From the NCBI GenBank assembly GCA_949130485.1, contig OX422197.1, forward strand, positions 5,255,193-5,319,192: DNA of 64,000 nucleotides, given 5' to 3'. Made by a program: the position numbers and the translations under genes. The stretch is from Agelas oroides (taxonomy: Eukaryota; Porifera; Demospongiae; Agelasida; Agelasidae). Positions 1-13,975 of this stretch are shown here, piece by piece. Below the pieces are notes generated by a model. It did no database searches. It saw only the letters and a list, made by a program, of their open reading frames with translations, and was not told where the DNA came from. Positions within the stretch are counted from its first letter, which is position 1. Every line of letters begins with the position of its first letter.

Positions 1-2872
1 CACACTAACATCACTAGACCCTACTCTACCTCACTCTAACACACTCTACCACGACTCTACCTCACTATACCAACATTTACTCTCACTCTACCTCACTCTA
101 CCACACTCTACCCTGGCTCCACCCGACTCTACCTCACTCTACCACACTCTACCCCGACTCTACCTCGGTCTACCACACTCTAACCCGACTCTACTTCACT
201 CTACCACACTCTACCGTGGCTCGACACCGACTCTACATCACTCTACCACACTCTACCCTGACTAGACCCTTCTCTACCTCATTCTACCACACTCTACCCC
301 GACTCTGCCTCACTCTACCAAACTCTACCACGACTCTACCTCACTTTACCAACATTTACCCTCACTCTACCTCACCCTTCCACACTCTACCCTGCCTCGA
401 CCTGACTCTTCCTTACTCTACCACACTCTACACCGACTCTACTTCACTCTACGACACTCTACCCCGACTCTACCTCACTCTACCACACTCTACCCAGGCT
501 CTACCTCACTCTACCACACTCTACCCTGGCTCGACCCCGACTCTACATCACTCTACCACACTCTACCCTTACTAGACCCTACTCTACCTCACTCTACCAC
601 ACTCTACCCCGACTCTACCTCACTCTACCACACTCTATCCTGTTTCGACCCAACTCTACCTCACTCTACCACACTCTACCCTCGCTAGACCCGACTCTAC
701 CTCACTCTTCCACACTCTACCCCGACTCTACCTCACTCTACCACACTCTACCCCGATTGTACCTCTCTCTACCACCCTCTACCCCGACTCTACCTCACTC
801 TACCACACTCTACCCCGACTCTACCTCACTCTACCTCTCTCTACCCCGACTCTACCTTACTCTACCACACTCTACCCCGACTCTACTTCACTCTACGACA
901 CTCTACCCCGACTCTACCTCACTCTACCACACTCTACCCAGGCTCTACCTCACTCTACCACACTCTACCCTGGCTCGACCCCGACTCTACATCACTCTAC
1001 CACACTCTACCCTTACTAGACCCTACTCTACCTCACTCTACGACCCTCTACCCCGACTCTACCTCACTCTACCACACTCTACCCCGACTCTACCTCACTC
1101 TACCTCTCTCTACCCCGACTCTACCTTACTCTACCACACTCTACCCCGACTCTACCACACTCTACCACACTCTACCCTTGCTCTACCCGACTCTACCTCA
1201 CTCTACCACACTCTACCCTTGCTCGACCTGTCTGTACCTTACTCTACCACACTCTACCCTGGCTAGACCCGACTCTACCTCACTCTACCACACTCTACCA
1301 TGGCTCGACCCAACTCTACCTCACTCTACCACACCCTACCCCGACTCTACCTCACTCTACCACATTCTACCCCGACTCTACCTCACTCTACCACACTCTA
1401 CCCTGGCTCGACCAAACTCTACCTCACTCTACCTCGCTCTACCCTGTCTAGACCCGACTCTACCTCACTCTACCACACTCTACCCCGACTCTACCTCACT
1501 CTACGACACTCTTCCCCGACTCTACCTCACTCTACCACCCTCTACCCTTGCTCGACCCGACTCTACCTCACTCTACCACACTCTACCCCGACTCTACCTC
1601 ACTCTACGACACTCTACCCCGACTCTACCTCACTCTGCAACACTCTACCCTGGCTCGACCCGACTCTACCTCTCTCTACCACACTCTACCCCGACTCTAC
1701 CCCACTCTACCACACTCTACCCTGGCTCGACCCGACTCTTCCTCACTCTCCCACACTCTACCCCGACTCTACCTCACTCTACCACACTCTACCCTGACTC
1801 GACCCGACTCTACCTCACTCTATCACACTCTACTCTTTCTCGTCCCGACTCTACCTCACTCTACCCCACTCTACCCTGGCTCGACCCGACTTTACCTCAC
1901 TTTATCACACTCTACCCCGACTCTACCTCACTCTACCACACTCTACCCTGGCTCGACCCGACTCTACCTCACTCTACCACACTCTACCCCGACTCTACCT
2001 CACTCTACGACACTCTACCTCGACTCTACCTCACTCTACCACACTCTACCGCGACTCTACCTCACTGTACCAACATTTACCCTGACTCTACCTCACTCTA
2101 CCACACTCTACACTGGCTGGACCTGTCTCTACCTCACTCTACCACACTCTAGCCTGGCTAAACCCGACTCTACATCACTCTACTACACTCTACCCTGGCT
2201 CGCCCCGACTCTACCTCATTCTACCACACTCTACCCAGGCTCAACCCATCTGTACCTCACTCTACCACACTCTACCCTTTCTCGACCAGACTTTACCTCA
2301 CTCCGCCACACCCTACCCCAACTCTACCTCACTCTACCACGCTCTACCCCGACTCTACCTCACTCTACGACACTCTACTTCGACTCCACCTCACTCTACC
2401 ACACTCTACCCTGGCTCGACCCCAATTCTACATCACTCTACCACACTCTACCCTGGCTCGACCCGACTCTACCTCACTCTACCACACTCTTCCCTTTTCT
2501 CGCCCCGACTCTCCCTCAGTCTACCACACTTTATCCCGACTCTACCTCACTCTACCACACTCTACCCTGGCTCGACCCGACTCTACCTCACTCTACCACA
2601 CTCTACCCTTGCTCAACCCAACCCTTCCTCACTCTACCACACTCTACCCTCTCTCGACCTGACTCTACCTCACTCTACCACACTCTACCCTGGCTAGACC
2701 CGACTCTACCTCACTCTACCACACTCTACCCTGGCTCGACCCAACTCTACCTCACTCTACAACACTCTACCGCGACTCTACCTCACTCTACCACAAACCA
2801 CCCCGACTCTACCTCACTCTACCACACTCTACCCTAGCTCGACCCGACTTTACCTCACTCTACCTCACTCTA
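1..2872 (+). repeat. Array block related to 29.5-32.8 kb
   Basis: The first bases (CACACTAACATCACTAG) recur near 5571, so the window opens inside a known variant segment. From about 115 onward the order of variant words follows the block at about 30.1-32.8 kb. Landmark at 1178 matches 31206 and 1300 matches 31328 (offset 30,028). At 755 the match is 31052 (offset 30,297), so this copy carries about 269 bp extra between. No gene is seen; open frames such as 1178-2152 and 1548-2837 are repeat translation. Confidence 0.8.
439..1080 (+). repeat. Local duplication, 444-bp spacing
   Basis: The run beginning CTACTTCACTCTACGAC at 439 recurs at 883, with the same order of following variants (GGCTCTACC, then CTCGACCCC, then CTTACTAGACCC) for about 150-200 bp. 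Nearby, CTACCTCTCTCTACC at 831 recurs at 1100 (269 bp). Together these account for the extra 269 bp of this block relative to the 30-31 kb copy. Seen directly; unequal crossover is the likely cause. Confidence 0.7.
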
Positions 2873-5800
2873 CCCTGTCTAAACCCGAATCTACCTCACT
2901 CTACCACACTCTACCCCGACTCTACCTCACTCTACGACACTCTACCCTGACTCTACCTCACTCTACCGCACTCTACCCTGACTCTACCTCACTCTACGAC
3001 ACTCTACCCCGACTCTACCTCACTTTACCACACTCTACCCCGACTCTACCTCCCTCTACGACACTCTACCCCGACTCTACCTCACTCTACCACAATCTAC
3101 CCCGACTCTACCTCACTGTACCAACATTTACCCTGACTCTACCTCACTCTACCACACTCTACCCTGGCTCGACTTGTCTCTACCTCACTCTACCACACTC
3201 TACCCTGGCTAGACCCGACTCTACATGACTCTACTACACTCTACCCTGGCTCGACCCGACTCTACCTTATTCTACCACACTCTACTCCGGCTCAACCCGA
3301 CTGTGCCTCACTCTACCACACTCTACCCTTTCTCGACCAGACTGTACCTCACTCCGCCACACCCTAACCCAACTCTACCTCACTCTACCACTCTCTACCC
3401 AGACTGTACCTGATTCTACCACACTCTAACCTGGCTCTACCCAGCTCTACCTCACTCTACCTCACTCTACCACACTCTACCCCGATTCTACCTCACTCTA
3501 CCACACTCTACCCTGGCTCGACCAGACTCTACCTCACTCTACCACACTCTACCCCGACTCTACCTCATTCTGCGACACTCTACCCCGACTCCACCTCACT
3601 CTACCACACTCTACCCTTCCTCGACCCCGACTCTACATCACTCTACCACACTCTACCCTGGCTCGACCCGACTCTACCTCACTGTACCACACTCTACCCT
3701 TTTCTCGAACCTACTCTATCTCACTCTACCACACTCTATCCTGACTCTACCTCACTCTACCACACTCTACCCTGGCTCGACCCGACTCTACCTCACTCTT
3801 CCACACTATACCCCGACTCTACCTCACTCTACCACACTCTACCCTGGCTCGACCCGACTCTACCTCACTCTACCACACTCTATCCTGGCTCAACCCGACT
3901 CTATCTCACACTACCACACTCTACCCTGACTCGACCCAACTCTACCTCACTCTATCACACTCTACCCCGACTCTACCTCACTCTACCACAATCTACCCCG
4001 ACTCTACCTCACTCTACCACACTCTACCCTGGCTCGACCCGACTCTACCTCACTCTACCTCACTCTACCCTGTCTAAACCCGACTCTACCTCACTCTACC
4101 ACACTCTACCCTGACTCTACCTCACTCTACGACACTCTACCCCGACTCTACCTCACTCTACCACACTCTACCCCGACTCTACCTCACTGTACCAACATTT
4201 ACCCTGACTCTACCTCACTCTACCACACTCTACCCTGGCTCGACCCGACTCTACCTCACTCTACCACACTCTACGCCGACTCTACCTCACTCTACCACAC
4301 TCTACTCTGGCTCGACCCCGACTCTACATCACTCTACCACACTCTAACCTGACTAGACTCTTCTCTACCTCACTCTACCACACTCTACCCTGACTGTACC
4401 TCATTCTACCACACTCTAACCTGGCTCTACCCAGCTCTACCTCACTCTACCTCACTCTACCACACTCTACCCCGATTCTACCTCATTCTACCACACTCTA
4501 CCCTGGCTCGACCAGACTCTACCTCACACTACCACACTTTACCCCGACTCTACCTCATTCTACGACACTCTACCACGACTCCACCTCACTCTACCACACT
4601 CTACCCTTCCTCGACCCCGACTCAACATCACTCTACCACACTCTACCCTGGCTCGACCCGACTCTACCTCACTCTACCACACTCTACCCTTTTCTCGAAC
4701 CTACTCTATCTCACCCTACCACACTCTATCCTGACTCTACCTCACTCTACCACACTCTACCCTGGCTCGACCCGACTCTACCTCACTCTTCCACACTATA
4801 CCCCGACTCTACCTCACTCTACCACACTCTACCCTGGCTCGACCCGACTCTACCTCACTCTACCACACTCTACCCTGGCTCAACCCGACTCTATCTCACA
4901 CTACCACACTCTACCCTGACTCGACCCAACTCTACCTCACTCTACCACACTCTACCCCGACTCTACCTCACTCTACCACAATCTACCCCGACTCTACCTC
5001 ACTCTACCACACTCTACCCTGGCTCGACCCGACTCTACCTCACTCTACCTCACTCTACCCTGTCTAAACCCGACTCTACCTCACTCTACCACACTCTACC
5101 CTGACTCTACCTCACTCTACGACACTCTACCCCGACTCTACCTCACTCTACCACACTCTACCCCGACTCTACCTCACTGTACCAACATTTACCCTGACTC
5201 TACCTCACTCTACCACACTCTACCCTGGCTCGACCCGACTCTACCTCACTCTACCACACTCTACGCCGACTCTACCTCACTCTACCACACTCTACTCTGG
5301 CTCGACCCCGACTCTACATCACTCTACCAAACCTGACTAGACCCCACTCTACCTCACTCTACCACACTCTACACCGACTCTACCTCACTCTACCACACTC
5401 TACCACGACTCTACCTCACTTTACCAACATTTACCCTCACTCTACCTCACTCTACCACACTCTACCCTTGCTCGACCCGACTCTACCTCACTCTACCACA
5501 CTCTACCCCGACTCTACCTCACTCTACCACACTCTACTCTGGCTCGACCCCGACTCTACATCACTCTACCACACACTAACATCACTAGACCCTACTCTAC
5601 CTCACTCTAACACACTCTACCACGACTCTACCTCACTATACCAACATTTACCCTCACTCTACCTCACTCTACCACGCTCTACCCTGGTTCGACCCGACTC
5701 TACCTTACTCTACCACACTCTACACCGACTCTACCTCACTCTTCCACACTCTACCCCGACTCTACCTCACTGTACCACACTCTACCCTGTTTCGACCCAA

Positions 5801-5975
5801 CTCTACCTCCCTCTACCACAATCTTCCCTTGCTAGACCCGACTCTACCTCACTCAAACACCCTCTACCCTGGATCGACCCAACTCCACCTCACTCTACCA
5901 CACTCTAACCCGACTCTACCTCACTCTACCACACTCTACCCTTGCTCGACCCGACTCTACCTCACTCTACCACAC
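2873..5975 (+). repeat. Segment duplicated again at 10324-13490
   Basis: The block starts at CCCTGTCTAAACCCGAATC (2873) and has an ordered partner beginning at 10324 (offset 7,451). The offset then becomes 7,492 (one extra 41-bp unit in the partner), 7,430 (62 bp lost, two S units) and 7,419 (11 bp lost near 12648). The stepwise changes in whole units are typical of satellite slippage or unequal exchange. No gene is present. Confidence 0.85.
3402..5330 (+). repeat. 990-bp internal tandem duplication
   Basis: Markers recur 990 bp apart. GACTGTACC appears at 3402 and 4392, TTTCTCGAAC at 3701 and 4691, and ACCAACATTT at 4191 and 5181. The copies part company near 4331/5321, where the first reads on to CTAACCTGACTAG and the second to CAAACCTGACTAG. 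The same pair occurs at 10894/11822 (928 bp, two S units shorter), 46024/47014 and about 54771/55761. This duplication is therefore older than the larger duplications that carry it. Confidence 0.85.
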
Positions 5976-5980
5976 TCTAC

Positions 5981-7230
5981 CCTTGCTCTACACGACTCTA
6001 CCTCACTCTACCACACTCTACCCTGGCTCGACCTGACTCTACCTCACTCTACGATACTCTACCCTGGCTAGACCCGACTCTTACTCACTCTACCACACTG
6101 TACCCTGGCTCGACCTAACTCTACCTCACTCTACCACACTCTACCACGACTCTACCTCACTCTACCACAATCTACCCCGACTCTACCTCACTCTACCACA
6201 CTCTACCCTTGCTCGACCCGACTCTACCTGACTCTACCACACTCTACCCCGACTCTACCTCACTCTACCACACTCTACCCTGGCTCGACCCGACTCTACC
6301 TCACTCTACCACACTCTACCCTGGCTAAAACCGATTCTTCCTCACTCTACCACACTCTAACATGACTCTACCTCACTCTACCACACTCTACCCTTGCTCA
6401 AGCCGACTCTACCTCACTCTACCACACTCTACCCTGGCTCGACGCGACTCTACCTCACTTCACCACACTCTACCCCAACTCTATCTCTACCACACTCTAT
6501 CCCGACTCTACCTCAATCTACCACACTCTACCCTGGCTAGACCCGACTCTACCTCACCCTACCACACTCTACCCTTGCTCAACCCGAATCTACCTCACTC
6601 TACCGCACTCTACCCTGGCTCAACCCAACTCTACCTCACTCTACCACACTCTACCCCGACGCTACCTCACTCTACCACACTCTACCCCGACTCTACCTCA
6701 CTCTACCTCTCTCTACCCCGAATCTACCTTACTCTACCACACTCTACCCCGACTCTACCACACTCTACAACACTCTACCCTTGCTCTACCCGACTCTACC
6801 TCACTCTACCACACTCTACCCCGACTCTACCACACTCTACCACACTCTACCCTTGCTCTACCCGACTCTACCTCACTCTACCACACTCTACCTTTGCGCG
6901 ACCTGTCTGTACCTCACTCTACCACACTCTACCCTGGCTAGACCCGACTCTACCTCACCCTCCCACACTCTACCATGGCTCGACCCAACTCTACCTCACT
7001 CTACCACACTCTACCCCGACTCTACCTCACTCTACCACATTCTACCCCGACTCTACCTCACTCTACCACAGTCTACCCTGGCTCGACCAGACTCTACCTC
7101 ACTCTACCTCCATCTACCCTGTCTAGACCCGACTCTACCTCACTCTACCACACTCTAACCCAACTCTACCTCACTCTACCACACTCTACCCTGGCTCGAC
7201 CCGACTCTACCTCACTCTACCACACTCTAC
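5981..7230 (+). repeat. Tandem duplication copy 1 (1250 bp)
   Basis: CCTTGCTCTACACGAC at 5981 is repeated at 7231, giving a 1250-bp first copy. It contains the markers CTTGCTCAAGCCG, GACGCGACTC, CACTTCACC and TTTGCGCGACC, which recur in many later blocks. The long open frame 6362-7126 lies wholly inside the repeat and has no start context or introns to support it as a gene. Confidence 0.85.
7018..7048 (+). repeat. Exemplar short unit S (31 bp)
   Basis: This unit runs from one GACTCTACC to the next, 31 bp apart, and holds three CTCTACC-type words (the second followed by ACATT, a common variant). Runs of S give 93-bp periods (3 x 31), which equal 31 codons. That is why open frames through S runs show a 31-residue repeat. 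Chosen only as a reference unit. Confidence 0.9.
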
Positions 7231-8521
7231 CCTTGCTCTACACGACTCTACCTCACTCTACCACACTCTACCCTGGCTCGACCTGACTCTACCTCACTCT
7301 ACGATACTCTACCCTGGCTAGACCCGACTCTTACTCACTCTACCACACTGTACCCTGGCTCGACCTAACTCTACCTCACTCTACCACACTCTACCACGAC
7401 TCTACCTCACTCTACCACAATCTACCCCGACTCTACCTCACTCTACCACACTCTACCCTTGCTCGACCCGACTCTACCTGACTCTACCACACTCTACCCC
7501 AACTCTACCTCACTCTACCACACTCTACCCTGGCTCGACCCGACTCTACCTCACTCTACCACACTCTACCCTGGCTCGACCCGACTCTACCTCACTCTAC
7601 CACACTCTACCCTGGCTAAAACCGATTCTTCCTCACTCTACCACACTCTACCATGACTCTACCTCACTCTACCACACTCTACCCTTGCTCAAGCCGACTC
7701 TACCTCACTCTACCACACTCTACCCTGGCTCGACGCGACTCTACCTCACTTCACCACACTCTACCCCAACTCTATCTCTACCACACTCTATCCCGACTCT
7801 ACCTCAATCTACCACACTCTACCCTGGCTAGACCCGACTCTACCTCACCCTACCACACTCTACCCTTGCTCAACCCGAATCTACCTCACTCTACCGCACT
7901 CTACCCTGGCTCAACCCAACTCTACCTCACTCTACCACACTCTACCCCGACGCTACCTCACTCTACCACACTCTACCCCGACTCTACCTCACTCTACCTC
8001 TCTCTACCCCGAATCTACCTTACTCTACCACACTCTACCCCGACTCTACCACACTCTACAACACTCTACCCTTGCTCTACCCGACTCTACCTCACTCTAC
8101 CACACTCTACCCCGACTCTACCACACTCTACCACACTCTACCCTTGCTCTACCCGACTCTACCTCACTCTACCACACTCTACCTTTGCGCGACCTGTCTG
8201 TACCTCACTCTACCACACTCTACCCTGGCTAGACCCGACTCTACCTCACCCTACCACACTCTACCATGGCTCGACCCAACTCTACCTCACTCTACCACAC
8301 TCTACCCCGACTCTACCTCACTCTACCACATTCTACACCGACTCTACCTCACTCTACCACACTCTACCTTGGCTCGACCAGACTCTACCTCACTCTACCT
8401 CCATCTACCCTGTCTAGACCCGACTCTACCTCACTCTACCACACTCTAACCCAACTCTACCTCACTCTACCACACTCTACCCTGGCTCGACCCGACTCTA
8501 CCTCACTCTACCACACTCTAC
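7231..8521 (+). repeat. Tandem duplication copy 2 (1291 bp)
   Basis: Same variant order as 5981-7230. The offset is 1250 at the start, rising to 1291 by 6362/7653, because this copy has one extra 41-bp L unit. A third start of the same segment appears at 8522 but soon diverges. The near identity of the two copies indicates recent duplication. Confidence 0.85.
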
Positions 8522-10323
8522 CCTTGCTCTACCCGACTCTACCTCACTCTACCACACTCTACCCTGGCTCCACCCGACTCTACCTCACTCTACCACACTC
8601 TACCCTTGCTCAACCCAACCCTTCCTCACTCTACCACACTCTACCCTCTCTCGACCTGACTCTACCTCACTCTACCACACTCTACCCTGGCTAGACCCGA
8701 CTCTACCTCACTCTACCACACTCTACCCTGGCTCGACCCAACTCTACCTCACTCTACAACACTCTACCGCGACTCTACCTCACTCTACCACAAACCACCC
8801 CGACTCTACCTCACTCTACCACACTCTACCCTAGCTCGACCCGACTTTACCTCACTCTACCTCACTCTACCCTGTCTAAACCCGAATCTACCTCACTCTA
8901 CCACACTCTACCCCGACTCTACCTCACTCTACGACACTCTACCCTGACTCTACCTCACTCTACCACACTCTACCCTGGCTCGACTTGACTCTACCTCACT
9001 CTACCGCACTCTACCCTGACTCTACCTCACTCTACGACACTCTACCCCGACTCTACCTCACTTTACCACACTCTACCCCGACTCTACCTCACTCTACGAC
9101 ACTCTACCCCGACTCTACCTCACTCTACCACAATCTACCCCGACTCTACCTCACTGTACCAACATTTACCCTGACTCTACCTCACTCTACCACACTCTAC
9201 CCTGGCTCGACTTGTCTCTACCTCACTCTACCACACTCTACCCTTCCTAAAACCGATTCTTCCTCACTCTACCACACTCTACCATGACTCTACCTCACTC
9301 TACCACACTCTACCCTTGCTCAAGCCGACTCTACCTCACTCTACCACACTCTACCCTGGCTCGACGCGACTCTACCTCACTTCACCACACTCTACCCCAA
9401 CTCTATCTCTACCACACTCTATCCCGACTCTACCTCAATCTACCACACTCTACCCTGGCTAGACCCGACTCTACCTCACCCTACCACACTCTACCCTTGC
9501 TCAACCCGAATCTACCTCACTCTACTGCACTCTACCCTGGCTCAACCCAACTCTACCTCACTCTACCACACTCTACCCCGACGCTACCTCACTCTACCTC
9601 TCTCTACCCCGAATCTACCTTACTCTACCACACTCTACCCCGACTCTACCACACTCTACAACACTCTACCCTTGCTCTACCCGACTCTACCTCACTCTAC
9701 CACACTCTACCCCGACTCTACCACACTCTACCACACTCTACCCTTGCTCTACCCGACTCTACCTCACTCTACCACACTCTACCTTTGCGCGACCTGTCTG
9801 TACCTCACTCTACCACACTCTACCCTGGCTAGACCCGACTCTACCTCACCCTACCACACTCTACCATGGCTCGACCCAACTCTACCTCACTCTACCACAC
9901 TCTACCCCGACTCTACCTCACTCTACCACATTCTACCCCGACTCTACCTCACTCTACCACACTCTACCCTGGCTCGACCAGACTCTACCTCACTCTACCT
10001 CCATCTACCCTGTCTAGACCCGACTCTACCTCACTCTACCACACTCTAACCCGACTCTACCTCACTCTACCACACTCTACCCTGGCTCGACCCGACTCTA
10101 CCTCACTCTACCACACTCTACCCTTGCTCTACACGACTCTACCTCACTCTACCACACTCTACCTTTGCGCGACCTGTCTGTACCTCACTCTACCACACTC
10201 TACCCTGGCTAGACCCGACTCTACCTCACCCTACCACACTCTACCATGGCTCGACCCAACTCTACCTCACTCTACCACACTCTACCCCGACTCTACCTCA
10301 CTCTCTCACTCTACCACACTCTA
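8522..10323 (+). repeat. Mosaic of three variant segments
   Basis: 8608-9230 follows the order of 2611-3190 (offset 5,997 at the CTCAACCCAACCC and CCACAAACCA markers). At about 9237-9245 it switches through an unusual CCCTTCCTAAAACC join to a copy of 7620-8450 (offset 1,631, then 1,600 after loss of one 31-bp unit). Near 10301 it switches again through a CTCTCTCAC irregularity into the block starting at 10324. This records at least two exchange junctions. No gene. Confidence 0.75.
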
Positions 10324-13300
10324 CCCTGTCTAAACCCGAATCTACCTCACTCTACCACACTCTACCCCGACTCTACCTCACTCTACGACACTCTACCCTG
10401 ACTCTACCTCACTCTACCACACTCTACCCTGGCTCGACCCGACTCTACCTCACTCTACCGCACTCTACCCTGACTCTACCTCACTCTACGACACTCTACC
10501 CCGACTCTACCTCACTTTACCACACTCTACCCCGACTCTACCTCACTCTACGACACTCTACCCCGACTCTACCTCACTCTACCACAATCTACCCCGACTC
10601 TACCTCACTGTACCAACATTTACCCTGACTCTACCTCACTCTACCACACTCTACCCTGGCTCGACTTGTCTCTACCTCACTCTACCACACTCTACCCTGG
10701 CTAGACCCGACTCTACATGACTCTACCACACTCTACCCTGGCTCGACCCGACTCTACCTTATTCTACCACACTCTACTCCGGCTCAACCCGACTGTGCCT
10801 CACTCTACCACACTCTACCCTTTCTCGACCAGACTGTACCTCACTCCGCCACACCCTAACCCAACTCTACCTCACTCTACCACTCTCTACCCAGACTGTA
10901 CCTCATTCTACCACACTCTAACCTGGCTCTACCCAGCTCTACCTCACTCTACCTCACTCTACCACACTCTACCCCGATTCTACCTCACTCTACCACACTC
11001 TACCCTGGCTCGACCAGACTCTACCTCACTCTACCACACTCTACCCCGACTCTACCTCATTCTGCGACACTCTACCCCGACTCCACCTCACTCTACCACA
11101 CTCTACCCTTCCTCGACCCCGACTCTACATCACTCTACCACACTCTACCCTGGCTCGACCCGACTCTACCTCACTGTACCACACTCTACCCTTTTCTCGA
11201 ACCTACTCTATCTCACTCTACCACACTCTATCCTGACTCTACCTCACTCTACCACACTCTACCCTGGCTCGACCCGACTCTACCTCACTCTTCCACACTA
11301 TACCCCGACTCTACCTCACTCTACCACACTCTACCCTGGCTCGACCCGACTCTACCTCACTCTACCACACTCTATCCTGGCTCAACCCGACTCTATCTCA
11401 CACTACCACACTCTACCCTGACTCGACCCAACTCTACCTCACTCTATCACACTCTACCCCGACTCTACCTCACTCTACCATAATCTACCCCGACTCTACC
11501 TCACTCTACCACACTCTACCCTGGCTCGACCCGACTCTACCTCACTCTACCTCACTCTACCCTGTCTAAACCCGACTCTACCTCACTCTACCACACTCTA
11601 CCCTGACTCTACCTCACTCTACGACACTCTACCCTGACTCTACCTCACTCTACCACACTCTACCCTGGCTCGACCCGACTCTACCTCACTCTACCACACT
11701 CTACGCCGACTCTACCTCACTCTACCACACTCTACTCTGGCTCGACCCCGACTCTACATCACTCTACCACACTCTAACCTGACTAGACCCTTCTCTACCT
11801 CACTCTACCACACTCTACCCTGACTGTACCTCATTCTACCACACTCTAACCTGGCTCTACCCAGCTCTACCTCACTCTACCTCACTCTACCACACTCTAC
11901 CCCGATTCTACCTCATTCTACCACACTCTACCCTGGCTCGACCAGACTCTACCTCACACTACCACACTTTACCCCGACTCTACCTCATTCTACGACACTC
12001 TACCACGACTCCACCTCACTCTACCACACTCTACCCTTCCTCGACCCCGACTCTACATCACTCTACCACACTCTACCCTGGCTCGACCCGACTCTACCTC
12101 ACTCTACCACACTCTACCCTTTTCTCGAACCTACTCTATCTCACCCTACCACACTCTATCCTGACTCTACCTCACTCTACCACACTCTACCCTGGCTCGA
12201 CCCGACTCTACCTCACTCTTCCACACTATACCCCGACTCTACCTCACTCTACCACACTCTACCCTGGCTCGACCCGACTCTACCTCACTCTACCACACTC
12301 TACCCTGGCTCAACCCGACTCTATCTCACACTACCACACTCTACCCTGACTCGACCCAACTCTACCTCACTCTACCACACTCTACCCCGACTCTACCTCA
12401 CTCTACCACAATCTACCACGACTCTACCTCACTCTACCACACTCTACCCTGGCTCGACCCGACTCTACCTCACTCTACCTCACTCTACCCTGTCTAAACC
12501 CGACTCTACCTCACTCTACCACACTCTACCCTGACTCTACCTCACTCTACGACACTCTACCCCGACTCTACCTCACTCTACCACACTCTACCCCGACTCT
12601 ACCTCACTGTACCAACATTTACCCTGACTCTACCTCACTCTACCACACTCGACCCGACTCTACCTCACTCTACCACACTCTACGCCGACTCTACCTCACT
12701 CTACCACACTCTACTCTGGCTCGACCCCGACTCTACATCACTCTACCAAACCTGACTAGACCCCACTCTACCTCACTCTACCACACTCTACACCGACTCT
12801 ACCTCACTCTACCACACTCTACCACGACTCTACCTCACTTTACCAACATTTACCCTCACTCTACCTCACTCTACCACACTCTACCCTTGCTCGACCCGAC
12901 TCTACCTCACTCTACCACACTCTACCCCGACTCTACCTCACTCTACCACACTCTACTCTGGCTCGACCCCGACTCTACATCACTCTACCACACACTAACA
13001 TCACTAGACCCTACTCTACCTCACTCTAACACACTCTACCACAACTCTACCTCACTATACCAACATTTACCCTCACTCTACCTCACTCTACCACGCTCTA
13101 CCCTGGTTCGACCCGACTCTACCTTACTCTACCACACTCTACACCGACTCTACCTCACTCTACCACACTCTACCCCGACTCTACCTCACTGTACCACACT
13201 CTACCCTGTTTCGACCCAACTCTACCTCCCTCTACCACAATCTTCCCTTGCTAGACCCGACTCTACCTCACTCAAACACCCTCTACCCTGGATCGACCCA

Positions 13301-13490
13301 ACTCCACCTCACTCTACCACACTCTAACCCGACTCTACCTCACTCTACCACACTCTACCCTGGCTCGACCCGACTCTACCTCACTCTACCACACTCTACC
13401 CTTGCTCTACACGACTCTACCTCACTCTACCACACTCTACCCTGGCTCGACCTGACTCTACCTCACTCTACGATACTCTACCCTGGCTAG
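10324..13490 (+). repeat. Second copy of the 2873-5975 block
   Basis: The partner of 2873-5975, with offsets of 7,451, 7,492, 7,430 and 7,419 bp along its length. It contains the shortened 928-bp form of the internal duplication (GACTGTACC at 10894 and 11822). Near 12648 the normal TACCACACTC TACCCTGGCTC is missing 11 bp, so the third word is fused directly to GACCCG. Confidence 0.85.
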
Positions 13491-13975
13491 ACCCGACTCT
13501 TACTCACTCTACCACACTGTACCCTGGCTCGACCTAACTCTACCTCACTCTACCACACTCTACCACGACTCTACCTCACTCTACCACAATCTACCCCGAC
13601 TCTACCTCACTCTACCACACTCTACCCTTGCTCGACCCGACTCTACCTGACTCTACCACACTCTACCCCGACTCTACCTCACTCTACCACACTCTACCCT
13701 GGCTCGACCCGACTCTACCTCACTCTACCACACTCTACCCTGGCTCGACCCGACTCTACCTCACTCTACCACACTCTACCCTGGCTAAAACCGATTCTTC
13801 CTCACTCTACCACACTCTACCATGACTCTACCTCACTCTACCACACTCTACCCTGGCTCGACCCGACTCTACCTCACTCTACCACACTCTACCCTGGCTC
13901 GACCCGACTCTACCTCACTCTACCACACTCTACCCTGGCTAAAACCGATTCTTCCTCACTCTACCACACTCTACC
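13491..13975 (+). repeat. Short repeat run with a 154-bp local duplication
   Basis: The stretch is mostly alternating S and L units. The CATGACTCTACC word preceded by TAAAACCGATTCTTCC appears at about 13822 and again 154 bp later at about 13976. A 154-bp step fits 31+41+41+41. It links the end of the previous block to the first 1456-bp unit. Confidence 0.7.
13711..13751 (+). repeat. Exemplar long unit L (41 bp)
   Basis: The distance between successive GACTCTACC starts here is 41 bp. Relative to S, the third word is extended by a 10-bp insert: CTCTACCCTGG is followed by CTCGACCC before the next GACTC. The insert supplies a TCGA (TaqI) site and a second CpG. One S plus one L is 72 bp, or 24 codons. 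Confidence 0.9.

Noticed and set aside
1178..2152. Long + strand open frames throughout the window (for example 1178-2152, 24406-25854, 31328-33559, 49088-50524) as proteins
   Set aside because: They overlap each other in several frames. They start at chance ATG-like or alternative codons inside repeat words and end at variant words. They show only the 24- or 31-residue periods expected from 72- and 93-bp repeat arithmetic. No promoter, start context, splice pattern or conserved domain is visible.
3361..3370. Telomere-like ACCCTAACCC
   Set aside because: A single chance variant of the CTCTACCC word (CACCCTAACCCAAC), not a run of TTAGGG-type repeats. It also recurs in copies of the same block.
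5686..5696. GGTTCGACCCG resembling a tRNA/Pol III B-box
   Set aside because: It is a one-base variant of the L-unit GGCTCGACCCG. No A-box at suitable spacing, no tRNA fold and no T-run terminator is visible.
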